A DNA stretch of 64,000 nt from Brachybacterium sp. P6-10-X1 (GTDB lineage Bacteria > Actinomycetota > Actinomycetes > Actinomycetales > Dermabacteraceae): positions 186,001-250,000 of the forward strand of contig NZ_CP017297.1 in NCBI RefSeq assembly GCF_001969445.1, read 5' to 3'. Shown here piece by piece: positions 1 through 10,782 of this stretch. The notes under the pieces were generated by a model. It was not told where the DNA came from. It saw only the letters and a list, made by a program, of their open reading frames with translations, and ran no database searches. How positions within the stretch are numbered: the stretch's first letter is position 1; every line of letters begins with the position of its first letter. Position numbers and translations under genes: made by a program.

Positions 1-178
1 CTTCCAGCACGAGACCGACCACCTGGAGGGGACGCTGTGCCATGACCTGATGGTGCCGCGCTCCTTCATCGACGCCGGCTACGCGGCCCACTACACGGAC
101 CTCTCCGAGGCCGTGCGCCGCCTCGGACTGCGCGGGGAGGTCACCGAGCTCGATCCCGGCGAGGTCATCGCCCGGTGA
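1..178 (+). CDS. def: Peptide deformylase, C-terminal fragment
   Basis: Open frame entering the window from the left (frame begins at base 2) and ending at TGA 176-178; 58 residues are visible. The first residues read QHETDHLEG, which fits the third conserved motif of peptide deformylases (HExDHxxG), where the two histidines bind the catalytic metal and the glutamate is the catalytic base. The enzyme removes the N-formyl group from nascent proteins in the cytosol. The tail after the motif (about 45 residues) is normal for actinobacterial deformylases. The start and motifs 1 and 2 are outside the window. Confidence 0.8.
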   Translation, partial: FQHETDHLEGTLCHDLMVPRSFIDAGYAAHYTDLSEAVRRLGLRGEVTELDPGEVIAR

Positions 179-259
179 GACGCGCGGCACGGGGCCCGGC
201 GGCGCACAGGCCCACGCGATAGCTTGGGCTCGATCACGACCACGAACAGGACGGAGCCG

Positions 260-1000
260 ATGGTGAGCACGAGCGATCCGAACACCCCGGGAACCGAGCA
301 GGAGGACGGCGGTGAGTTCCGCGAGCAGCTCGACGAGCGCTGGCTCGACGTCATCGACGCCGCGCTGAAGGTCCAGACGCCGCTCGCCCACGCCTACGTC
401 GAGCGTCTGCGCGCCCAGCATCCCGAGGCGACGCAGCGCCAGCTGCTCCAGAAGGTCACCGGCCGCTTCACGCTGCTGATGACCGCCACCGGCGCCGGTA
501 TCGGGGGCGTGGCCGCGCTGCCCGGGCTCGGCACCGCCGCGGCCCTCGGCCTGACGGTCGGCGAGGGCGTCTCCTTCGCGGAGGGCTGTGCCTTCCTCAC
601 CCTGTCCGTCGCGGACATCTACGACGTGGACATGTCCGATGAGCACACGCGCCGCCTGGTGCTGATGGGTGTTCTCAGCGGCGATCGCGGCGCCGAGATC
701 ATCGCCCGCGCCCTGGGCCAGCAGGGGCTGCAGTGGAATGCGGTCCTCGGCGGGGGCGGCGGATTCCTGCCCGGCCTGGTCAGCAAGCAGATCTCGCGGT
801 ATGTGCGCCGTCGTGTGATCGCCCGCACCGGGAAGCTGTGGCTCATGCGGCTGCTGCCCTTCGGGATCGGAGCCGTGATCGGCGGGCTGGGGGCGCGGTC
901 GGTCTCGCGCTCCGTGGTCGAGGCGATGCTGGAGATCTTCTCCCAGGCCCCCACCCTCGACGGGGAGCTCGCGGACGACCGGAGCTCCTTGGAGGGCTGA
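260..1000 (+). CDS. Membrane-associated protein, possibly EcsC-like
   Basis: 246 residues. I chose ATG 260 because AGGACGGAG lies just upstream; an in-frame ATG at 224 has no ribosome-binding site and would place the start next to the TAGCTT (220-225) that looks like a -10 element. The first 35 residues are acidic and hydrophilic. A glycine/alanine-rich hydrophobic segment (about residues 77-105) and another near 205-225 suggest membrane association. The overall pattern, with a central G-rich hydrophobic stretch after a helical region, recalls EcsC-family proteins, but I cannot confirm this by eye. The gene stands alone, downstream of def and ahead of a repeat-rich intergenic region. Function unknown. 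Confidence 0.6.
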   Translation: MVSTSDPNTPGTEQEDGGEFREQLDERWLDVIDAALKVQTPLAHAYVERLRAQHPEATQRQLLQKVTGRFTLLMTATGAGIGGVAALPGLGTAAALGLTVGEGVSFAEGCAFLTLSVADIYDVDMSDEHTRRLVLMGVLSGDRGAEIIARALGQQGLQWNAVLGGGGGFLPGLVSKQISRYVRRRVIARTGKLWLMRLLPFGIGAVIGGLGARSVSRSVVEAMLEIFSQAPTLDGELADDRSSLEG

Positions 1001-1079
1001 CAGAACCTCCGGGGAGGGTCGGCTCCGGCCCGCCGGGCGGGCCCAGCCCTCCACGGGCCGGCCCGGTCCTCCCCCTGTG

Positions 1080-1137
1080 CCGAGCTCTGCGTACCTGGTG
1101 CTTCCGGCGATCTTGACAACGGGAGCGCAGAGCTCGG
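1080..1137. repeat. 12-bp perfect inverted repeat with 34-bp loop
   Basis: CCGAGCTCTGCG at 1080-1091 and its exact reverse complement CGCAGAGCTCGG at 1126-1137. It lies in the intergenic region between two convergent genes (the 260-1000 gene on plus and ppa on minus), so it could act as a bidirectional terminator, but the 34-nt loop is long and there is no T tract. The loop contains TTGACA. Confidence 0.6.
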
Positions 1138-1273
1138 TGCGGGTGGGGCCACGCTCGGTGCGGGTGGGACCACCGGGTGGGGCCACCGGGCGGGGCCACC
1201 GGGCGGGGCCACCGGGCAGTCCGGCGAGACGCCGGATGGGGAGGTCAGATGGGGTCGCCGGATGGGGTCGCCG
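1132..1273. repeat. Cluster of short tandem repeats
   Basis: Three kinds of tandem repeat in one noncoding stretch: a 21-bp unit twice (1132-1152 and 1153-1173, one mismatch), a 13-bp unit CACCGGGYGGGGC about 3.6 times (1171-1217), and a perfect 13-bp unit GATGGGGTCGCCG twice (1248-1260, 1261-1273). The units are not multiples of three except the first, and the open frames crossing them look like translated repeat, so I treat the region as noncoding. Together with the inverted repeat upstream it fills the 290-bp gap before ppa. Confidence 0.75.
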
Positions 1274-1290
1274 GGAGCCGGCGCGAGGGG

Positions 1291-1803
1291 TCAGGCGTCC
1301 TGCGTGAACTCGTTGGCGTGCTCGGTGCCGGCGGCGCGGCGGTAGGACTCGTTGATCTCGGCCTCGGCGTCGCTGCGGCCCTCCCAGTGGGCGCCCTCCA
1401 CGCTCTTGCCCGGCTCGAGGTCCTTGTAGACCTCGAAGAAGTGCTGGATCTCGAGGCGATGGAACTCGGAGACGTCGGTGAGCTCCTGTCGCCGCACCTG
1501 GCGGCGGTCCCCGACCGGCACCGCGATGATCTTGTCGTCGCCGCCGGCCTCGTCGCGCATGCGGAACATGCCGAGCGCCCGGCAGCGGATCAGGCATCCC
1601 GGGAACGTCGGCTCCTCGAGCAGGACCAGACAGTCCAGCGGGTCGCCGTCCTCACCGAGGGTGCCCTCGATGAATCCGTAGTCGTCCGGGTAGCGGGTGG
1701 CGGTGAACAGCATCCGGTCCAGCCTGATGCGCCCGTTGTGGTGGTCCACCTCGTACTTGTTCCGGTTCCCGCGAGGGATCTCGATGGTCACGTCGAATTC
1801 CAC
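1291..1803 (-). CDS. ppa: Inorganic pyrophosphatase (family I)
   Basis: 170 residues, the usual length for a hexameric bacterial family I enzyme. It hydrolyses pyrophosphate to two phosphates with Mg2+, pulling biosynthetic reactions forward. The motif [18 protein letters not shown] (about residues 40-57) contains the metal-binding aspartates of the family signature DGDPxD, and the N-terminal [11 protein letters not shown] holds the Lys/Glu that contact phosphate. The start is GTG at 1803, with GGAG about 10 nt upstream. It diverges from dacB (1886); the ppa-dacB-tilS-hpt order is the same as in M. tuberculosis Rv3628c-Rv3624c. Confidence 0.95.
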   Translation of the reverse strand: MEFDVTIEIPRGNRNKYEVDHHNGRIRLDRMLFTATRYPDDYGFIEGTLGEDGDPLDCLVLLEEPTFPGCLIRCRALGMFRMRDEAGGDDKIIAVPVGDRRQVRRQELTDVSEFHRLEIQHFFEVYKDLEPGKSVEGAHWEGRSDAEAEINESYRRAAGTEHANEFTQDA

Positions 1804-1885
1804 GACAGCCGCTCCGTTGCTCCGGCCCTGTGGGCTCTGTTTCCAGTGGGCACTGGTTCTGACGCCGACACCTTATCGTGAGGTC

Positions 1886-3295
1886 ATGGCGAGACGGACA
1901 TCCGAGCGGATCTGGCGCACCACGGCGATGGTGCTGTGCGCCGCCGTCCCCGCCAGCTTCTATCTCCTCGGAGACCTCACCGACGCCTTCCCCGGCGTGC
2001 TCACCCTGAGGTCCTCCTCCGAGGCACCTGGCGCGGGGCCCGGCGCGCAGGCGGAGGACTGGGAGCGGGTCGCCGCTCCCGCACCGGGCCCGGAGGTCGC
2101 CCCGTCGACGAGCCCCGAACTGGCCGACGACCTGGAAGAACGCATGTCCGCCCTGGCCGATCTGCCCGTGGTGGACGGGAACCTGGCCTTCAGCGTGGTC
2201 GACGCCGACACCGGCGCGGTGCTCGCGGCGCGGGACGCCGAGACAGCCCGCACGCCCGCCTCCACGCTCAAGCTCCTGACCGCCGCCGCCGCGCTGCGCC
2301 TCTACACCGGGGACGAGGTGCTCACCACACGTGCCACCGTCGAGGACGGGCTGATCACCCTGCAGGGCGGCGGTGACATGACTCTCAGCGAGAAGCAGCT
2401 GGAGGATCTCGCGGCCCGGGCCGCGGATCTCGCGGCGGAGCAGGGCACCACCACCGTCTCCCTCGCCCTGGACGACACCTATCTCGTGGGCGGGGCGAAC
2501 CCCGCCTGGGGGAACAACGGACCGGCCGACGGGTGGGTGACGCCGACGGCCTCGCTCGCCGTGGAGGAGGGCTGGCTCGACGGCGAGCAGTACGGCCGCA
2601 AGTCCACCGACCCGGCGGGAGACGCCGCCGACCTGTTCGCCCAGCTGCTCGCCGAACAGGGCCTCACCGTTCGCGGCGAGGTCATCGCCGGGAAGGCCCC
2701 TGCCGAGGCGCCGAGCGTCGAGGTGCATTCCGAGCCGCTGGAGCAGATCGTGCGCCACACCCTGCTGATCTCCGACAACACCACCGCCGAACTGCTCGCC
2801 CACCTGGTCGCCGATGCCCGGGACGAGGAGACGACGCCCCAGGGAGCGGCCGCCGCGGTCGAGGCGGAGATCCGTGACCTGGCCGCCGAGCTGGGCCTGG
2901 ATCCGCAGGTGCTCGAGGGCCTCGAGATCCGGGACGGCTCCGGGCTCTCCACGCACGACCGGGTCCCGCCGGCGCTGCTGGCGGCCGTGCTCGGCGAGGC
3001 CGCCTCCGGCGATGCCCCGGTGCTCGAGCAGATCCTCTTCGACATCCCGATCGCCGGCCTGTCCGGCACCCTGATCGACCGCTTCGACGAGGGCGACACC
3101 CAGGTCGCGCGCGGCCTGGTGCGCGGGAAGACGGGCTACCTCGGGGGATCCGCCACCCTGGCCGGTGTCGTCGTCCTGCCCGACGGCCGCACCGCCGGCT
3201 ACTCCATCGTGGTGCACGGCTTCGACGGAGCCGATGCCGTCGCCGCGCGGGCCGCGGTCGACGAGGTCGCCGCCGAGATGGTGGAGGCGCCCTGA
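1886..3295 (+). CDS. dacB: D-alanyl-D-alanine carboxypeptidase/endopeptidase (PBP4, peptidase S13)
   Basis: 469 residues. An uncleaved signal anchor or signal peptide spans about residues 10-29, followed by a Pro/Ala/Ser-rich linker. The three penicillin-binding motifs are present: STLK (SxxK, nucleophile Ser near residue 126), SDN (in ISDNTTAELL) and KTG (RGKTGYLGG). The enzyme acts outside the membrane, trimming D-Ala from muropeptides or cutting cross-links. I chose ATG 1886 over upstream in-frame starts because TATCGT (1874-1879) ends 6 nt before it, the spacing expected of a leaderless transcript. The stop overlaps the tilS start. Confidence 0.92.
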   Translation: MARRTSERIWRTTAMVLCAAVPASFYLLGDLTDAFPGVLTLRSSSEAPGAGPGAQAEDWERVAAPAPGPEVAPSTSPELADDLEERMSALADLPVVDGNLAFSVVDADTGAVLAARDAETARTPASTLKLLTAAAALRLYTGDEVLTTRATVEDGLITLQGGGDMTLSEKQLEDLAARAADLAAEQGTTTVSLALDDTYLVGGANPAWGNNGPADGWVTPTASLAVEEGWLDGEQYGRKSTDPAGDAADLFAQLLAEQGLTVRGEVIAGKAPAEAPSVEVHSEPLEQIVRHTLLISDNTTAELLAHLVADARDEETTPQGAAAAVEAEIRDLAAELGLDPQVLEGLEIRDGSGLSTHDRVPPALLAAVLGEAASGDAPVLEQILFDIPIAGLSGTLIDRFDEGDTQVARGLVRGKTGYLGGSATLAGVVVLPDGRTAGYSIVVHGFDGADAVAARAAVDEVAAEMVEAP

Positions 3296-4401
3296 TGGCC
3301 GGGCCGCCTCCTGTCGTGGCGCGTGCACGCACCGCCGTGCGCGTCGCCGTCACCGCCCGTCTCGAGCAGCTGGCCGACGACACCGCCGCCGGTCAGCTCG
3401 CCCCGCGCCTGCTGGTCGGTCTCAGCGGCGGCGCCGACTCCCTCGCCCTGCTCGCGACCACGGCCTGGGTCGGATCCCGGATGGGTCTGGAGACCGAGGC
3501 GGCGATCGTCGACCACGGCCTCCGAGAAGACTCGGACCAGGTCGCCGAGCGCGCCCGCACGCAGGCCGAACGACTCGGGGTGACCGCACACGTGCTGGCC
3601 GTGAGCGTCGACACCGCCGCCGCCGGCGGGCTCGAGAACGCCGCCCGCCGGGCCCGTCACGACGCCCTGGACCACCTGCTCACCGACCGCGGCGCCCTCG
3701 CCCTGCTCATGGCCCACACCCTCGACGACCAGGCGGAACAGGTGCTCATGGGTATGGCACGGGGAGCGGGCCCCCGCGCGCTGGCCGGCATCCCCCGGGC
3801 CCGCGGGTCCCTGCTGCGCCCCTTCCTGGGCAGCGGACGCGACGAGACCACCGCGCTGCGCCGCGCCGACACCGAGGAGATCTGCCGCCTGCACGACCTC
3901 CAGTGGTGGCAGGATCCGATGAACGCGGACACGACGATGCTGCGTGCCCGCGTGCGGCACCGGGCGCTGCCGCTTCTCCGGGAGCTGCTCGGCGAGCAGC
4001 TCGACGAGAACCTCGCCCGCACCGCCGATCTGCTCCGGCCCGACGTCGACCACCTCGATGCCGAGGCCCGCGAGCTGCTCGACGCCCTGCGCCGGGACGG
4101 GGGCCAGGCGCGCGAGGAGGGCGACCTGCTCCTGCTCGACGTCCACGCGCTCGCGGCCGCACCCGCCCCGCTGCGCACCCGCGTCCTGCGCGATGGCTCA
4201 CGTTCCGCCGAGAGCGCAGCGCGGTCCGCCGGGGCCCCGGGCGCGACGAAGTCCCTGCTGCGCAGACAGGTGCTCGCCCTCGACGCCCTGGTCGTCTCAT
4301 GGCACGGTCAGGCACCTGTACCCGTTCCGGGTAGGATCGAGGTCGCTCGTCGCGACGGCCTGCTGGTGTGGCGCTGCACGGACTCGCGCACAGACACGTG
4401 A
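3295..4401 (+). CDS. tilS: tRNA(Ile)-lysidine synthetase
   Basis: 368 residues. The PP-loop motif SGGADS (about residues 44-49) binds ATP. TilS adenylates C34 of the CAU-anticodon tRNA-Ile and attaches lysine, converting it to read AUA. The protein has the N-terminal catalytic domain and a shortened C-terminal part, as in other actinobacteria. The ATG overlaps the last base of the dacB stop (TGATG), so translation is probably coupled. hpt follows 44 nt downstream. TilS-Hpt-FtsH is a widely conserved order, and TilS and Hpt interact in Bacillus. Confidence 0.93.
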   Translation: MAGPPPVVARARTAVRVAVTARLEQLADDTAAGQLAPRLLVGLSGGADSLALLATTAWVGSRMGLETEAAIVDHGLREDSDQVAERARTQAERLGVTAHVLAVSVDTAAAGGLENAARRARHDALDHLLTDRGALALLMAHTLDDQAEQVLMGMARGAGPRALAGIPRARGSLLRPFLGSGRDETTALRRADTEEICRLHDLQWWQDPMNADTTMLRARVRHRALPLLRELLGEQLDENLARTADLLRPDVDHLDAEARELLDALRRDGGQAREEGDLLLLDVHALAAAPAPLRTRVLRDGSRSAESAARSAGAPGATKSLLRRQVLALDALVVSWHGQAPVPVPGRIEVARRDGLLVWRCTDSRTDT

Positions 4402-4445
4402 GCCGCGCCGACCGCACCCCACCACGTCCCCTGGAGGAGATCCGC

Positions 4446-5000
4446 GTGCCCCAGACGCCCCCCCACCCTGATGTCGAACGGGTCCTGCTGGACGAACAGC
4501 AGATCCGTGATCGGCTCGCCGAACTCGGAGAGAGGATCACCGCGGACTACGCGGACGAGCCGCCGATCCTCGTGGGCGTGCTCAAGGGGGCCGTGATGGT
4601 GATGGCGGACCTCGCCCGCCAGGTCGACCTGAAGGTCGAGATGGACTGGATGGCGGTCTCCTCCTACGGCTCGGGCACCAAGTCCTCCGGCGTCGTGCGG
4701 ATCCTCAAGGACCTCTCCGCGGACATCTCCGGACGCAACGTGCTCATCGTCGAGGACATCATCGACTCCGGCCTGACCTTGAAGTGGCTGCTGTCCAACC
4801 TCCGCTCGCGCGGGCCCCGCAGCGTCGAGATCGCCACCCTGCTGCGCAAGCCGGAGGCCGCACGGGTCGAGATCGACGTCAAGTACGTCGGCTTCGAGAT
4901 CCCCAGCGAGTTCGTCGTCGGCTACGGGCTCGACTACGCAGAGAACTACCGGAACCTTCCCTACGTGGGCGTCCTCGAGCGCTCCATCTACGAGGACTGA
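4446..5000 (+). CDS. hpt: Hypoxanthine phosphoribosyltransferase
   Basis: 184 residues, normal for bacterial HPRT. It makes IMP/GMP from hypoxanthine/guanine and PRPP. The PRPP-binding motif is [14 protein letters not shown] (about residues 99-112), and the KYVGF/YGLDY segment is typical of the C-terminal base-binding part. I chose GTG 4446 because GGAGGAGA ends about 6 nt upstream; the longer open frame from 4368 is inside tilS. One base separates its stop from ftsH. Confidence 0.95.
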   Translation: MPQTPPHPDVERVLLDEQQIRDRLAELGERITADYADEPPILVGVLKGAVMVMADLARQVDLKVEMDWMAVSSYGSGTKSSGVVRILKDLSADISGRNVLIVEDIIDSGLTLKWLLSNLRSRGPRSVEIATLLRKPEAARVEIDVKYVGFEIPSEFVVGYGLDYAENYRNLPYVGVLERSIYED

Positions 5001-5001
5001 T

Positions 5002-7194
<2,193 letters not shown>

Positions 7195-7195
7195 G

Positions 7196-7762
7196 ATGGC
7201 CGTCGACCACGCCCGCGTCGAGGCCGCGGTCCGGGAGATCCTCGCCGGCATCGGCGAGGACCCGGACCGCGACGGGCTGCAGGAGACCCCCGCCCGGGTC
7301 GCCCGCATGTACGCCGAGGTCTTCGAGGGGCTGGACCAGGACCCGCGCCAGCCGCTGTCGACCACCTTCGACATCGATCACCAGGAGCTGGTGCTGGTGC
7401 GCGACATCGGCTTCCACTCGATGTGCGAGCACCACCTGCTGCCCTTCGTCGGCGTCGCCCACGTCGGATACATCCCCGACGGGGGAGCGGTGACCGGGCT
7501 GAGCAAGCTCGCCCGCCTGGTGAATGTGTACGCGCGGCGACCGCAGGTCCAGGAGCGGCTGACCTCCCAGGTCGCCGATGCCCTGATGACGGAGCTCGAG
7601 GCGGGCGGCGCGATCGTCGTGATCGAGGCCGAGCACATGTGCATGTCGATGCGCGGCGTGCGCGCCGAGGGCGCCCGCACCGTCACCAGCGCGGTGCGCG
7701 GCATGCTGCGCGAGAACTCGAGCACCCGGGCCGAGGCCATGAGCCTCATCAACAGGGGCTGA
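7196..7762 (+). CDS. folE: GTP cyclohydrolase I
   Basis: 188 residues. It converts GTP to 7,8-dihydroneopterin triphosphate, the first step of tetrahydrofolate synthesis. Zinc ligands are visible in [10 protein letters not shown] (Cys and His) and in the C-terminal [13 protein letters not shown] chose ATG 7196, one base after the ftsH stop, because the longer open frame is a shadow of ftsH. This is the first gene of a folE-folP-folBK run in which the next genes follow within 4 bp or overlap. Confidence 0.95.
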   Translation: MAVDHARVEAAVREILAGIGEDPDRDGLQETPARVARMYAEVFEGLDQDPRQPLSTTFDIDHQELVLVRDIGFHSMCEHHLLPFVGVAHVGYIPDGGAVTGLSKLARLVNVYARRPQVQERLTSQVADALMTELEAGGAIVVIEAEHMCMSMRGVRAEGARTVTSAVRGMLRENSSTRAEAMSLINRG

Positions 7763-7766
7763 CGGC

Positions 7767-8630
7767 GTGAGCACCGCGGCGCCGCGCCCCTGCCCGGACG
7801 GGCTCCCCGAGCGACTCCGGGGGGACGACACCCTGGTGATGGGCGTCCTGAACGTCACCCCGGACTCGTTCTCCGACGGCGGGGAGCACTTCGCGTCGGC
7901 CGACGCGATCGCGCACGGCCGCCTGCTCACCTCCCAGGGGGCGGCGATCGTCGACGTCGGCGGAGAGTCCACCCGCCCGGGGGCGCCCCGGGTCGACGAG
8001 GACGAGGAGCTGCGCCGGGTCCTGCCCGTGGTCGAGGCCCTGGCCGCCGAGGACGTCGTGATCAGCGTCGACACCATGCGCTCGTCCGTCGCGGCCGCGA
8101 GCGTCGCCGCCGGTGCCCTCATCGTCAACGACGTCTCCGCCGGCCGGGCCGACGCGGACATGGGCGCCGAAGCGGCGCGCCTGCGCACCCGTCACGGCAC
8201 CCCGCCCGTGTTCATCGCCATGCACTGGCGCGGGCACAGCGACGTCATGAACGAGCTCGCGGTCTACGACGACGCCTCGCGCGAGGCCGCCACGGAGCTC
8301 GAGGACCGCCTGACCGCCCTGCGCGAGGCCGGGGTGGAGGACCGCTTCCTGGTGGCCGATCCCGGGCTCGGGTTCTCCAAGACCGGCGAGCAGAACTGGG
8401 ACGTGCTGGCCGACTGGGCGGGGATCGCCTCCCACGAGCTGCCGATCCTCATCGGAGCCTCCCGCAAACGCTTCGTCAGCTCCCTGGGGGTCGACCGCGA
8501 CGCCGCCACCGCTGCGATCAGCGCCTACAGCGCCGAGCACGGGGCCTGGGCCGTCCGGGTCCACGAGGTCCCCTCCTCGCTGGCCGCCGTCCGCGTCGGG
8601 GACCGTCTGCGCCGGAGCATGCGCCGATGA
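7767..8630 (+). CDS. folP: Dihydropteroate synthase
   Basis: 287 residues. It condenses 6-hydroxymethyl-dihydropterin pyrophosphate with p-aminobenzoate and is the sulfonamide target. Signature sequences are VMGVLNVTPDSFSDGG (residues 24-39) and DVGGESTRPGA; the C-terminal IGASRKRF contributes substrate-binding Lys/Arg. The start is GTG 7767, four bases after folE. Its stop overlaps the next start by 4 bp (ATGA), indicating coupling. Confidence 0.95.
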   Translation: MSTAAPRPCPDGLPERLRGDDTLVMGVLNVTPDSFSDGGEHFASADAIAHGRLLTSQGAAIVDVGGESTRPGAPRVDEDEELRRVLPVVEALAAEDVVISVDTMRSSVAAASVAAGALIVNDVSAGRADADMGAEAARLRTRHGTPPVFIAMHWRGHSDVMNELAVYDDASREAATELEDRLTALREAGVEDRFLVADPGLGFSKTGEQNWDVLADWAGIASHELPILIGASRKRFVSSLGVDRDAATAAISAYSAEHGAWAVRVHEVPSSLAAVRVGDRLRRSMRR

Positions 8631-9568
8631 CCGCCGACGCGCGTCCCGACCCCTCCCGCGCCGGGTCCGAGCACGGGTCCGATCGCGGCTGGCTCGACCG
8701 CATCGAGGTCACCGGGATCCGGGCCTGGGGACACCACGGCGTGCTCGCCGCGGAGAAGGAGCTGGGCCAGCAGTTCGTCGTCGACGTGACGCTGCACCTC
8801 TGGACCGCCCCGGCCGGACGCGCCGATGACCTCTCGCGCACCGTCAACTACGCCGAGGTCGCCGCCGCGGTGGCCGACGAGATCCGCGGCGGTCCCCACG
8901 ACCTGGTGGAGACCCTGGCCGAGTCGATCGCGACGCGGATCCTCACCGGCGTCGGCCGCCCGCTGGTGCGCCGCGTCGGGGTGCGGGTGCACAAGCCCGC
9001 GGCCCCCGTCGGACTGCCGGTCGGGGACGTCGCGATCACCATCGAACGGGACGCCGCGCCGGTCCCGGCCGTGCTCGCCCTCGGCACCAATCTCGGGGAC
9101 CGCCAGGAGCATCTGGTCCGTGCCCTCGAGCTGCTCGGGCACACCGACGGCATCGAGATCGAGTGGACGGGACCCGTTCTGGAGACCGCCCCCGTGGGCG
9201 GTCCCGACGGGCAGGGCGCCTTCCTCAACTCGGCGCTCGGCGTCCTCACCACACTGGGGCCCTTCGAACTGCTCGAGGCGGCCCGCCGGGCCGAGCGCGA
9301 CGCCCGTCGCGAGCGCCTCGTGCGCTGGGGGCCGCGCACCCTGGACGTCGACGTGATCACCTACGGCGACGTCCGCAGCGACGACGAGGACCTGACCCTC
9401 CCGCACCCCCGCGCGCACCAGCGCGCCTTCGTCCTCGCGCCCTGGCATGCTGCCCGTCCCACCGCGGAGCTGCCGGGCCACGGTTCCGTGGCCGCCCTGC
9501 TGGCGGAGGCCGCGGACCGCGACGACCTGGCCGCCGGCCCTGCCCTGCCGGGGTTCGACCGACCGTGA
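8627..9568 (+). CDS. folBK: Fused dihydroneopterin aldolase / HPPK
   Basis: 313 residues with two enzymes in one chain. Residues about 25-145 match dihydroneopterin aldolase (IEVTGIRAWGHHGVLAAEKELGQ, then the LVETLAESIA segment), which makes 6-hydroxymethyl-dihydropterin. From about residue 147 (VLALGTNLGDRQEHL) to the end is 6-hydroxymethyl-dihydropterin pyrophosphokinase, with GPRTLDVDVITYGD and LPHPRAHQRAFVLAP motifs. In M. tuberculosis these are separate genes (folB, folK). The first 20 or so residues are hydrophilic and non-conserved. Coupled to folP upstream and to the next gene by 4-bp overlaps. Confidence 0.94.
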   Translation: MTADARPDPSRAGSEHGSDRGWLDRIEVTGIRAWGHHGVLAAEKELGQQFVVDVTLHLWTAPAGRADDLSRTVNYAEVAAAVADEIRGGPHDLVETLAESIATRILTGVGRPLVRRVGVRVHKPAAPVGLPVGDVAITIERDAAPVPAVLALGTNLGDRQEHLVRALELLGHTDGIEIEWTGPVLETAPVGGPDGQGAFLNSALGVLTTLGPFELLEAARRAERDARRERLVRWGPRTLDVDVITYGDVRSDDEDLTLPHPRAHQRAFVLAPWHAARPTAELPGHGSVAALLAEAADRDDLAAGPALPGFDRP

Positions 9569-10074
9569 AGCCGCTGAACGTCCCGCTCCTGGCGCTGATC
9601 GTCGTGGTCGGCGCAGGTTTCGGAGCGCAGATGCTGGAGACCCTCGCCGCCCGCGGCCACTCGCTGCCGATCGCCGGCTGGCTGACCACGGTGGTGCTGC
9701 TCGTGCTGGTGGGGGTGCTGCTGGCCTATGGACTCCCGCTGCGCCGCTACATGCTCGAGAGCGAGGAGCGCCATCTGCATCCGAGCCTCGCCCCGCGCCG
9801 GCACCAGATCGACCTCCCCACCGCGTTCCGGACCGTGCTGCTCGCACGGGCCTGCGCCTACACCGGCGCCGTCGTCGGGGGCATCTTCACCGGGCAGGTG
9901 CTGTACCTGCTCCTGACCGGCACCGGTGACCTGCTGCGGGCGACGCTGCCCACCGGGTCCGCCGCGATCTCCGGGATCGTGCTCGGGGTGCTCGGCGTCC
10001 TCGTCGAGCGCTGGGGCCGCCTGCCCCCGGAGGACGGCGAGAGCCCGACCGAGGGCGCCGGAGCCGGCCACTGA
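9565..10074 (+). CDS. DUF3180 membrane protein
   Basis: 169 residues. Four likely membrane segments: about residues 5-24, 33-55, 90-115 and 128-150. It matches, by position and pattern, the DUF3180 protein next to folK in other actinobacteria (Rv3605c in M. tuberculosis). The start GTG overlaps the folBK stop (GTGA), so an N terminus at KPLNVPLLALIV is well supported. Function unknown; constant linkage to folate genes hints at a related role, but nothing in the sequence shows it. Confidence 0.8.
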   Translation: MKPLNVPLLALIVVVGAGFGAQMLETLAARGHSLPIAGWLTTVVLLVLVGVLLAYGLPLRRYMLESEERHLHPSLAPRRHQIDLPTAFRTVLLARACAYTGAVVGGIFTGQVLYLLLTGTGDLLRATLPTGSAAISGIVLGVLGVLVERWGRLPPEDGESPTEGAGAGH

Positions 10075-10203
10075 ATCTCGGGGCCGGGTGAGCCCGGCAG
10101 CGCGATGAGCCGTCCCGGAGGGAGGGCCCCGCGGCGGGACCGACCTTCGACGGAGGACATGCCCACCGGGGTCGGAGCGCCCGGGGCGCGGCGAGGTGAC
10201 ACG

Positions 10204-10782
10204 ATGGTGCTCATGAGCACCGTCCCTGACCCCGCCGCGCGATCCGCCCGGTCGGTGCGTCCCGCCCCCGCAGGAGACCTGATGAGCGACGATCCCGAGG
10301 GTCTCCTCGGCGCCGACGCGCTGCGCCCGGTCTCCCCGCGCCTGGTCCGCGCCCGCTACGTGGCGAGCGTCGCCGCCTACATCATCTGGGTGCTCATGAT
10401 CGCCGGCGCGATCGTCGCCGCGGTGCTGACCACCTGGTGGTGGCTCGCTCTGATCGGCCTGCTGCCCCTGATCATCCTGCTCCAGAGCCTCCTGCTGACC
10501 CCGCGCCGGGTGCGGGCCATCGGCTACCTGGACGCCGAGGAGGACCTCTCGATCGCCAGCGGCATCATGTTCCGCGCCGTGCACACCATCCCCTACGGAC
10601 GCGTGCAGTCCGTGAAGATCGACGAGGGCCCCGTGGACCGCCGCTACGGACTCGCGAAGCTCACGGTCAGCACCGCGGCCGGCGGGTCGACCGTGGTGCT
10701 GCCCGGCCTGCCCAAGCAGGAGGCCGAACGCCTGCGCGCTCTGCTGACCGACCGCGGCATCGAGATCATGGCCGCGCTGTGA
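10204..10782 (+). CDS. Bacterial PH-domain membrane protein (YdbS-like)
   Basis: 192 residues from ATG 10204 (GAGGTGAC about 4-8 nt upstream). An alternative start is ATG 10282 after GGAGAC, which would trim 26 poorly ordered residues. Two membrane segments (about residues 60-82 and 88-105) precede a bPH domain (IASGIMFRAVHTIPYGRVQSVKIDEGPVDRRYGLAKLTVSTAAG pattern, about residues 118-165). It is the short partner of a YdbS/YdbT-type pair and overlaps the larger partner by 4 bp (GTGA). Role at the membrane unknown. Confidence 0.8.
   Translation: MVLMSTVPDPAARSARSVRPAPAGDLMSDDPEGLLGADALRPVSPRLVRARYVASVAAYIIWVLMIAGAIVAAVLTTWWWLALIGLLPLIILLQSLLLTPRRVRAIGYLDAEEDLSIASGIMFRAVHTIPYGRVQSVKIDEGPVDRRYGLAKLTVSTAAGGSTVVLPGLPKQEAERLRALLTDRGIEIMAAL

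Noticed and set aside
10105-10203. Longer N terminus for the YdbS-like protein
   Set aside because: No suitable ribosome-binding site at 10105 or 10159; residues are not membrane- or PH-like.
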